This document shows, piece by piece, positions 8,574 to 14,187 of a stretch of DNA of 20,001 nucleotides (the first letter of the stretch is position 1; each line of letters begins with the position of its first letter). A program made the translations under genes and the position numbers. This DNA comes from an uncultured Butyrivibrio sp. (GTDB taxonomy: Bacteria > Bacillota > Clostridia > Lachnospirales > Lachnospiraceae). The stretch lies in contig CAJTON010000014.1 in NCBI GenBank assembly GCA_910577605.1, positions 1-20,001 of the forward strand. The letters run 5' to 3'. Below the pieces are notes generated by a model. It did not search any database. It was given only the letters and a program-made list of their open reading frames with translations, and was not told the DNA's origin.

Positions 8574-9230
8574 ATGAAGTTTTTTATCGACACCGCCAAG
8601 GTGGAGGACATCAAAAAAGCAAATGATATGGGCGTTATATGCGGCGTTACCACAAACCCTTCGCTTATTGCCAAGGAGGGCAGGGATTTTAAGGAGGTCA
8701 TCGCCGAGATCGCGTCAATCGTTGACGGACCTATAAGCGGAGAAGTAAAGGCTACAACTCAGGACGCGGAGGGCATGATCGCTGAGGGGCGCGAGATCGC
8801 GGCTATTCATCCGAATATGGTCGTTAAGATTCCTATGACGGTTGAAGGTCTTAAAGCTACAAAGGCGCTTGCCGCAGAAGGCATAAAGGTCAACGTGACC
8901 CTTATTTTCTCGGCTAACCAGGCGCTTCTTGCCGCGAGAGCGGGAGCGGCTTACGTTTCTCCTTTCCTCGGAAGGCTTGACGATATATCTCAGCCCGGCA
9001 TTGACCTTATAAGAACGATTTCCGATATTTTCCTCAATTATCCCGAAATCGAAACGGAGATAATAGCGGCAAGCATCCGCAACCCTATTCATGTTACGGA
9101 CTGTGCTCTTGCCGGAGCAGACATCGCGACTATACCTTACGCGGTTATCGAGCAGATGACAAAGCACCCTCTGACCGATCAGGGAGTAGAGAAATTTGTG
9201 GCTGATTACCGCAAAGTATTCGGCGACTGA
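8574..9230 (+). CDS. tal: Transaldolase (small, FSA/TalC-like subfamily)
   Basis: 218 residues, the usual size of the short transaldolase/fructose-6-phosphate aldolase family (a TIM barrel that normally forms decamers). It moves a dihydroxyacetone unit between sedoheptulose-7-P and glyceraldehyde-3-P in the non-oxidative pentose phosphate pathway. Seen directly: MKFFIDTA at the start, GVTTNPSLIAKEG (24-36), the Schiff-base lysine Lys85 in VVKIPMT, and the C-terminal helices. Glu57 (SGEV) stands where E. coli FsaA has Gln59, and Phe131 (SPFLGR) where FsaA has its active-site Tyr; both residues favour transaldolase over fructose-6-P aldolase. The start is set by AGGAGG 11 nt upstream. It lies between araD and tkt on the same strand and fits a pentose catabolism unit. 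Confidence 0.93.
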   Translation: MKFFIDTAKVEDIKKANDMGVICGVTTNPSLIAKEGRDFKEVIAEIASIVDGPISGEVKATTQDAEGMIAEGREIAAIHPNMVVKIPMTVEGLKATKALAAEGIKVNVTLIFSANQALLAARAGAAYVSPFLGRLDDISQPGIDLIRTISDIFLNYPEIETEIIAASIRNPIHVTDCALAGADIATIPYAVIEQMTKHPLTDQGVEKFVADYRKVFGD

Positions 9231-9240
9231 AAATAAAGTT

Positions 9241-9363
9241 CAATGAAACCCTCTGCGAGGATACCATTATGCGCTGAAATACAGCGCAATATCAATGAAA
9301 CCCTCAGTGAGGATACCATTATGTGTTGAGAAACAACACAATATCAATGAAAGGAACAACACA
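9241..9363 (+). repeat. Tandem 52-bp repeat leader with hairpins, upstream of transketolase
   Basis: Two copies, 9241-9292 and 9293-9344, followed by a shortened third start (CAATGAAA at 9345) that runs into the tkt ribosome binding site. Each copy has CCTC-N3-GAGG (9250-9260; 9302-9312), then ATACCATTATG, then a 7-bp hairpin: TGCGCTG/CAGCGCA with loop AAATA (9270-9288) and TGTGTTG/CAACACA with loop AGAAA (9322-9340). Outside the two loops the copies differ only at paired positions of the second stem, where two C-G pairs have become T-A pairs. That is compensatory change and points to a structured RNA, or less likely a DNA hairpin element. Each copy also carries a GAGG, 8 nt, and ATG-codon-TGA mini-ORF. 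I do not recognise a known riboswitch class. A dispersed genomic repeat that landed here is the main alternative. Confidence 0.75.
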
Positions 9364-11349
9364 ATGAGCACAAATATTGATAATATGTCGGTAAACGCCA
9401 TAAGAGTTCTTGCGGCTGACGCCGTTCAGAAGGCAAATTCGGGACATCCGGGGCTTCCGCTTGGCTGCGCGGCGATCGGATACGAGCTTTGGGGCAGGCA
9501 TCTTGCACACAATCCCGCCAATCCCAAATGGGCTAACAGGGACCGTTTCATTCTTTCGGGAGGACACGGCTCGACGCTTTTGTATTCGCTGCTTCATCTT
9601 TTCGGATACGGGCTTACCAAAGAGGACCTTATGAATTTCAGACAGGACGGCTCCCTCACTCCGGGACATCCTGAGTACGGTCATACCGTCGGAATAGAAG
9701 CTACAACGGGACCGCTCGGCGCGGGAATGGGAATGGCTGTGGGAATGGCGGCGGCTGAGGCGCATCTCGCTTCCGTGTTCAACAAACCCGGATTCCCAGT
9801 GGTTGACCATTACACATATGTGCTTGGCGGCGACGGCTGCATGATGGAGGGAATCTCCTCCGAGGCAATGTCTCTTGCGGGAACGCTCGGACTGAACAAG
9901 CTTATCGTTATATACGATTCCAACAGCATCTCGATCGAGGGTGGCACCGATATAGCCTTTACAGAGAATGTAAATAAAAGATTTGAGTCGTTCGGTTTCC
10001 GCACGATTACAGTTGACGACGGCAACGACATCGATTCTATCGGAAGAGCTATAAAAATAGCAAAAGCCGAGACACAGAAGCCGGTGCTTATCACGGTGAA
10101 AACCAAGATCGGATACGGCTGTCCCGCAAAGGAAGGTAAGGCGAGCGCGCACGGAGAGCCGCTCGGAGCCGAAAATATCGAGGCGCTCAAGGATAATCTC
10201 GGATGGCCTTCAAAGGAGCCGTTCTTTGTTCCCGACGAGGTATATGACAACTATAAAGAACTCGCGAAGGCAGGCGCGGAAAAGGAAGAGAAGTGGAACA
10301 GGCTTTTTTCGGATTACTGCGTTAAATATCCTGAAATGAAGGAGCTTTGGGACGAGTACCATGATGAGGACAGAGCCGCAAAGGTTCTTGATAACGAGGA
10401 TTTCTGGGCGCACGGTGACGCTGCCGAGGCTACCAGAAGCGTTTCCGGCAAGGTGCTGAACAAGGCTAAGAAGCTTATGCCCAATCTTGTCGGCGGCGCC
10501 GCGGACCTTGCGCCTTCTACCAAGACATATATGAACGACGCGGGAGATTTCTCGAAGAATGATTATTCGGGCTGCAATTTCCATTTTGGCGTAAGAGAGC
10601 TTGCGATGTCGGCGATAGGAAACGGACTTATGCTTCACGGAGGACTGAGGGCGTTTGTATCGACCTTCTTCGTGTTCAGCGATTATACCAAGCCTATGGC
10701 AAGGCTTTCGGCTCTTATGAAGCTGCCGCTCACCTTTGTCTTCACGCACGACAGCATAGGCGTAGGCGAGGACGGACCTACGCACGAGCCTATCGAGCAG
10801 CTCGCGATGTTCCGCGCGATGCCCGGTTTTGCGGTATACCGTCCGTGCGACGCGACGGAGACCGCGGCGGCGTGGTATTTTGCGCTTACCAATAAAGACA
10901 CTCCTACGGCTTTGGTGCTTTCGCGCCAGAATCTTCCGCAGATGGCAGGCTCAAGCCGTGACGCGTTAAAGGGCGGTTATATAATCGACGATTCCTCAAA
11001 AGAGCTTCCCGACGTCATACTTATGGCTTCAGGCTCCGAGGTGCCGCTTGCGGTCGAGGCAAAGAAGGCTCTGCTTGATGACGGAATCGACGCGAGAGTT
11101 GTGAGTATGCCTTCGATGGATATTTTTGAGCGTCAGAGCGACGAGTACAAGGAAAGCGTTCTTCCGAAGGCGTGCCGCAAGAGAGTTGCAGTCGAGGCGC
11201 TCTCGGATTTCGGCTGGGGCAAATATGTCGGACTTGACGGCGCGTATGTGACCATGCATGGCTTCGGCGCGAGCGCGCCAGCCGAGAAGCTTTTTGAGAA
11301 ATTCGGATTTACGGTTGAAAATGTCGTAAAGGCGGTAAAGGGTCTATAA
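9364..11349 (+). CDS. tkt: Transketolase
   Basis: 661 residues, the full length for bacterial transketolase. It transfers two-carbon units from xylulose-5-P to ribose-5-P or erythrose-4-P with thiamine diphosphate and Mg. Seen: NSGHPGLPLG with His28, GGHGSTLLY, the cofactor and metal site GGDGCMMEG (Asp157) with Asn187 in YDSNSISIEG, the catalytic GVRE glutamate Glu412 in HFGVRELAM, and GVGEDGPTHEP near 467-477. The ATG at 9364 is chosen because AAAGGA (9350-9355) precedes it by 8 nt and MSTNIDNMSVNAIRVLAADAV is a normal transketolase N-terminus; an in-frame ATG at 9295 would add 23 residues encoded by the leader repeat. It is downstream of the transaldolase with a 133-bp gap filled by the tandem hairpin repeat, so translation may be controlled there. 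A strong terminator follows. Confidence 0.97.
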   Translation: MSTNIDNMSVNAIRVLAADAVQKANSGHPGLPLGCAAIGYELWGRHLAHNPANPKWANRDRFILSGGHGSTLLYSLLHLFGYGLTKEDLMNFRQDGSLTPGHPEYGHTVGIEATTGPLGAGMGMAVGMAAAEAHLASVFNKPGFPVVDHYTYVLGGDGCMMEGISSEAMSLAGTLGLNKLIVIYDSNSISIEGGTDIAFTENVNKRFESFGFRTITVDDGNDIDSIGRAIKIAKAETQKPVLITVKTKIGYGCPAKEGKASAHGEPLGAENIEALKDNLGWPSKEPFFVPDEVYDNYKELAKAGAEKEEKWNRLFSDYCVKYPEMKELWDEYHDEDRAAKVLDNEDFWAHGDAAEATRSVSGKVLNKAKKLMPNLVGGAADLAPSTKTYMNDAGDFSKNDYSGCNFHFGVRELAMSAIGNGLMLHGGLRAFVSTFFVFSDYTKPMARLSALMKLPLTFVFTHDSIGVGEDGPTHEPIEQLAMFRAMPGFAVYRPCDATETAAAWYFALTNKDTPTALVLSRQNLPQMAGSSRDALKGGYIIDDSSKELPDVILMASGSEVPLAVEAKKALLDDGIDARVVSMPSMDIFERQSDEYKESVLPKACRKRVAVEALSDFGWGKYVGLDGAYVTMHGFGASAPAEKLFEKFGFTVENVVKAVKGL

Positions 11350-11366
11350 TATTTTAAAAAAATCGG

Positions 11367-11400
11367 CACGGGCGGTCATCGGGACTGCCCGTGTTTTTTT
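11367..11400 (+). terminator. Rho-independent terminator after tkt
   Basis: Stem CACGGGC/GCCCGTG extended inward by GGTC/GACT (one G-U pair) gives 11 bp around the loop ATCGG, followed by seven T. It closes the araD-tal-tkt transcription unit. A run of A on the 5' side (11356-11362) could make it work weakly in the other direction. Confidence 0.92.
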
Positions 11401-11425
11401 GCGCCGTAATTTAAAGAAAATCCGG

Positions 11426-11467
11426 TTGACACGAATCCCCGCTTATGCGAAAATTAAATTGCGGGGA
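11426..11467 (+). promoter_or_regulatory. Promoter with overlapping inverted repeat (possible operator)
   Basis: A perfect TTGACA (11426-11431) is followed after 17 nt by GAAAAT (11449-11454), a weak -10 with four matches. The inverted repeat TCCCCGC (11436-11442) / GCGGGGA (11461-11467), spaced by 18 nt, spans from the spacer to about the expected transcription start, the usual place for a repressor site. No regulator is identified. Confidence 0.55.
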
Positions 11468-11517
11468 AGACACCCATAATAAAAAACGCAGCGAAATCCG
11501 AAGGGGGAGACACCCAT
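11463..11517 (+). repeat. Duplicated ribosome-binding-site block (15 bp, period 40)
   Basis: GGGGAAGACACCCAT at 11463-11477 and GGGGGAGACACCCAT at 11503-11517 match at 14 of 15 positions. The second contains the Shine-Dalgarno and the first two bases of the start codon of the next gene. The first is followed by ATAA and gives no start codon, so it could act as a decoy ribosome site or be the remnant of a small tandem duplication. Confidence 0.6.
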
Positions 11518-12577
11518 GACACAAAACAGAGAGGCGCAAAGGGCGCTTCGGCAGACCGTAACGGTACTTGATCCGGACGGAAAGCCTGTCGGAAGAACCT
11601 ATCCCAGACGAGCGAAGGGATTAGTTAAGAAATGTCGGGCAGAATATGCTTCCGACGATACTATCCGTCTGTATGCAGACTGTCCGATGTATGATGATAC
11701 GGAGGAACATACGATGGAAATAAATGAAAATATCATTCAAAAAGAGAACATGGAGTCGGCAGCCGCCGCACCCGCAGAACAGACAAATTACATTTATCTG
11801 GAGCCGAGGGAGTGGCGCGTCAATCCGGATACGGCGAATCAGACAAAATTTGAACGGTTTTTTATGGAAACGCCGTTCGGCGGCGAGATGCAGGAGGTGC
11901 TTTCGCTTGGTACATGGTCGTATGACTGGTGTGAGATAACCAGCAGGAATCTGCCGCTTGCCAAAGGAGTCAGGTACAATTTTGTATTTTGGCTCAACGG
12001 CGGCGAAAACGACCGTTTCAATGAACACTGTGAGCTTCATGTTATTTTTACCGACCGTCCGGAGGACGTCAGCTACAAGGATTGGGAGCGGCGAAGCGTC
12101 TACAAGCTTAACCGCTGCTACATGAAGCCGCTTAAGAAGTATAAGGGCTGGGAGCTTTACTCGATTCCGTTTAAGGCTGACGGTGAATTTACACAGCTTC
12201 GTTTTGTTGCGCAGTACGCTCCGATGGCTCTTCTGCGCGCGGACCGGCTGGAAGCCTATTCAGAACTGAAAGACATTACGGACGAGTACGAGGGTTTAAG
12301 ACCTCAGCGTCACAATATTGTGTTTGAGGACGGCTGGCCGACGGACAAGTTTTACGCTACCAGAGTTCTTGCGGCTAAGGCGCAAAACGGCGGCGAACAG
12401 GGCGGACCGGACGAAGCCCGGTGTGGAACGTCTCCTTTTGCGGGTCTTATCGACATGGACGACATAGCCGAACGGATAGCTGACAATATCGATATCGACG
12501 ATATAGCCGAGCAGATAGCGGACAGCATCGATACGGATGAGATCGTGAAAAGGATATTGAAGTCCGTAAAAGAGTGA
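11516..12577 (+). CDS. Uncharacterised protein with RRAKGLVKK N-terminal motif and C-terminal 13-residue repeats
   Basis: 353 residues, function unknown. Residues 14-54 (VTVLDPDGKPVGRTYPRRAK then GLVKKCRAEY) resemble the short N-terminal module called RRXRR, which occurs with nucleases and in uncharacterised clostridial proteins. Residues about 90-275 are rich in Trp, Tyr and Phe with alternating beta-strand character (YNFVFWLNGGEND, CELHVIFTD, GWELYSIPF, TQLRFVAQYAPM) and could be a jelly-roll beta-sandwich. I recall proteins of this layout in Oscillospirales, all unannotated. A flexible Gly-rich segment leads to three exact-period 13-residue helical repeats (313-351, D-x-D-D-I-A-E-x-I-A-D-x-I). 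No signal peptide or membrane segment, so cytoplasmic. The start is set by AGGGGGAGA upstream. It has its own promoter and is followed by a terminator-like hairpin, so it is probably a single-gene unit. Confidence 0.7.
   Translation: MTQNREAQRALRQTVTVLDPDGKPVGRTYPRRAKGLVKKCRAEYASDDTIRLYADCPMYDDTEEHTMEINENIIQKENMESAAAAPAEQTNYIYLEPREWRVNPDTANQTKFERFFMETPFGGEMQEVLSLGTWSYDWCEITSRNLPLAKGVRYNFVFWLNGGENDRFNEHCELHVIFTDRPEDVSYKDWERRSVYKLNRCYMKPLKKYKGWELYSIPFKADGEFTQLRFVAQYAPMALLRADRLEAYSELKDITDEYEGLRPQRHNIVFEDGWPTDKFYATRVLAAKAQNGGEQGGPDEARCGTSPFAGLIDMDDIAERIADNIDIDDIAEQIADSIDTDEIVKRILKSVKE
12452..12568 (+). repeat. Three in-frame 39-bp repeats at the 3' end of the RRAKGLVKK-protein gene
   Basis: Units 12452-12490, 12491-12529 and 12530-12568 encode DMDDIAERIADNI, DIDDIAEQIADSI and the diverged DTDEIVKRILKSV. 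Each would form an amphipathic helix with regularly spaced Ile, suggesting self-association. Units 1 and 2 are the most alike; the third has drifted. Confidence 0.85.
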
Positions 12578-12607
12578 ATTGATTGAATCCATCATAAAAA
12601 ATAAGAG

Positions 12608-12658
12608 AAAAGCATCTGAATATTACTCGCTTTTTGCGAGGATATGAGGATGCTTTTT
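12608..12658 (+). terminator. Nested hairpin terminator or attenuator before the CHAT-like gene
   Basis: AAAAGCATC (12608-12616) pairs with GATGCTTTT (12649-12657). Inside it is a second perfect stem CTCGC/GCGAG around TTTTT (12626-12640). The outer stem is followed by T only, so it can end the upstream transcript. The same 3' arm contains TGAGGA (12645-12650), the only Shine-Dalgarno-like sequence for the ATG at 12661. The element could therefore both terminate read-through and hide the ribosome site. Confidence 0.6.
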
Positions 12659-12660
12659 GC

Positions 12661-13308
12661 ATGAAAAAACATTTTAAAAGAATACTGTTAATATTATTAC
12701 TTTTTATATTTATATTACAAACAACAAGTGTTGGTGCTACAATGGGAAACAAAGGAGTATTTTTATATAGCGGTGACTATTTTTCGGATGACAGGATATT
12801 TGTGGATAAGTTATCTATGTATTTTCGGCTCAGCGGACATTCAACACTAACAGAAAACAGACCTAAAGTTATTTACGGTATGCAGCAGCACATGAAAAAT
12901 TCTGAGCCATTATACATATCGTGCCACGGAAGACATGAGGGGATTGTAATGGTATTGGATACAGGAAGTTCGTCGGTCGGTGCGGTTTTTGGTGCGGCGG
13001 ATGTTCCAATCGGTATGGATTGTAAGTTGGTTTATCTCAGCGTATGTTATGGGTCTAAAAGCAATATATCTACTGGCAAAAATTTATGTGGCACTTTTAT
13101 AAGTAACGGATATAAGGCTGCCGTTGGATATGATAAGAGCGTTTCTGTTGAAAATTCTAGAATTTATGAAGAGGCATTTTATAGATATTTATCACGAGGA
13201 GAGAGTATATATGGTGCAAAGATTGCAACAGAAAAAGAACTGGGTGATAGCTGTAAAGAAATTATAGATTCGGCAGATTATTTTGGCAACTTGGGATTAG
13301 TCCCATAA
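12661..13308 (+). CDS. Exported CHAT/caspase-like predicted protease
   Basis: 215 residues. Residues 1-26 are a classical signal peptide (KK-H-FKR, then a Leu/Ile/Phe core, then TTSVGA), with likely cleavage after Ala26. The rest resembles a compact CHAT domain of the caspase-like clan: a beta strand ending in the predicted catalytic His89 (LYISCHGRHEG), a second strand ending in the predicted nucleophile Cys129 (KLVYLSVCYGS), then AAVGYDKSV and a helical ARIYEEAF-like segment (SRIYEEAFYRYL). Family members are peptidases, but most known ones are cytoplasmic; secretion is unusual. The start is the ATG at 12661, since it begins the signal peptide; an in-frame TTG at 12634 would put hydrophilic residues before it. 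The gene is clearly more AT-rich than its neighbours, with many AGA, ATA and TTA codons, a sign of transfer. It lies 25 bp before the PepSY-type gene and is probably co-transcribed with it. Proteolytic activity is inferred. Confidence 0.65.
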   Translation: MKKHFKRILLILLLFIFILQTTSVGATMGNKGVFLYSGDYFSDDRIFVDKLSMYFRLSGHSTLTENRPKVIYGMQQHMKNSEPLYISCHGRHEGIVMVLDTGSSSVGAVFGAADVPIGMDCKLVYLSVCYGSKSNISTGKNLCGTFISNGYKAAVGYDKSVSVENSRIYEEAFYRYLSRGESIYGAKIATEKELGDSCKEIIDSADYFGNLGLVP

Positions 13309-13333
13309 AATAAATAAAAAGGGGGGTAGTATT

Positions 13334-14131
13334 ATGAACAAAAAGGTGTTGGGTGTGTTTGTTTCGGTGTTGGCAGTTATGGCAGTTGCGGGCATCTCGT
13401 ACGGAGTAACAATGAAACTGAAAGCTTCTGATAATGACGTGTACAAAGACCGTGTGACGGCAAAGAAATCATTTAAATTTAAGGGGGAAGAATTATCCTA
13501 TGTTGATCCTGACGATGCGGACCCGCTATATTATGAAAAAATAGCCTATAAGGACGGAGAAGGGCTGCTCTATTATTTTGACGCGGACACACATAAGTTG
13601 AACATTATTGACGGTATGACCGATAAAACGGATTATTCCGATGTTTCGACGGATAGCGTAAAACCCTACGCAGACAGCGAGGCGTTGCTTGAAAATGCAA
13701 AGGAACGTGTTACAAAATGGATTGCCGGAAGCGAAAATGATAAGGTAGAGTGGAGAACGGAAACTGATGAAACCGGCACAACAAGAATAAGGCTTTATCA
13801 GTCGTTGAATGATGAATTTTCCGTAATACTTGCAAGCGCCGTTTATGATATGGAAGGAAGATTTCTGTTTGCACATATTAATTACGATTCCGTCTTGGAC
13901 GGAGATGATTATAAAGAATGTATTTCAAAAGAAGAAGCAATCACTAAAGCGAAAGATTTTGTTCTTCAAAAATACGGCGAAAGCGATTGGGGAGAGATCA
14001 CGGCATACGAGAAAACGGGAGATGGCGGCATTTGTTGGATGATTCAGTGTATGAGAAAAAACTACGGCGGATATGAGATACGAGTTGACGCCGTTACAGG
14101 AGAGGCGACGTTTTTCAGTATGATGAAATAG
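13334..14131 (+). CDS. Membrane-anchored PepSY-type protein
   Basis: 265 residues. A hydrophobic segment (about 5-26, KKVLGVFVSVLAVMAVAGIS) without a lipobox Cys gives an N-terminal anchor or signal peptide, and the rest would be outside the cell. Residues about 195-262 match the PepSY pattern: SKEEAITKAKDFVLQKYG, then Trp in ICWMIQC, then YEIRVDAVTGEATFF. Residues about 113-185 (ALLENAKERV..., FSVILASAVYDMEGRFLF) may be a second, diverged copy, as in YcdB/YcdC-type proteins. PepSY domains are known in propeptides and regulators of secreted peptidases; no enzymatic role is expected. A strong ribosome site (AAGGGGGG, 13319-13326) precedes the ATG by 7 nt. The position 25 bp after the exported CHAT-like gene suggests a protease and control-protein pair, which is inference. 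A terminator follows. Confidence 0.65.
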   Translation: MNKKVLGVFVSVLAVMAVAGISYGVTMKLKASDNDVYKDRVTAKKSFKFKGEELSYVDPDDADPLYYEKIAYKDGEGLLYYFDADTHKLNIIDGMTDKTDYSDVSTDSVKPYADSEALLENAKERVTKWIAGSENDKVEWRTETDETGTTRIRLYQSLNDEFSVILASAVYDMEGRFLFAHINYDSVLDGDDYKECISKEEAITKAKDFVLQKYGESDWGEITAYEKTGDGGICWMIQCMRKNYGGYEIRVDAVTGEATFFSMMK

Positions 14132-14149
14132 CGGCTGAAATAAAATATC

Positions 14150-14187
14150 GGGAGACGCCTTGTTTTGAGAGCGTCTCCCTTTTTTTA
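14150..14187. terminator. Terminator between convergent genes
   Basis: A perfect 9-bp stem GGGAGACGC (14150-14158) / GCGTCTCCC (14171-14179) with a 12-nt loop is followed by a T run (14180-14186) on the + strand. The end of the T run forms the TAA stop of the - strand ABC transporter gene. On the - strand the stem is followed by a looser T-rich tract, so it may serve both directions. Confidence 0.9.

Noticed and set aside
9241..9344. CRISPR-like direct repeats
   Set aside because: Only two contiguous units with no spacers between them, and the variation lies in hairpin arms, not in spacer-like unique sequence.
9241..9344. Guanidine-II (mini-ykkC) riboswitch because of two tandem hairpins
   Set aside because: The characteristic ACGR loops are absent; the loops are TGC/AGT and AAATA/AGAAA.
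9295..9363. Extended transketolase start at the ATG at 9295
   Set aside because: The extra 23 residues come from the leader repeat, have no Shine-Dalgarno and do not resemble transketolase N-termini; the ATG at 9364 has AAAGGA at good spacing.
9319..10152. Open frame of 277 codons on the - strand inside tkt
   Set aside because: It lies antisense to conserved transketolase sequence, has no ribosome site and shows no domain.
12634..12660. Earlier TTG start for the CHAT-like protein
   Set aside because: It would place hydrophilic residues in front of an intact signal peptide and begins inside the hairpin loop.
11401..14187. Genomic island with mobile-element boundaries
   Set aside because: The CHAT-like gene is AT-rich, but no integrase, transposase, tRNA or flanking direct repeats were found.
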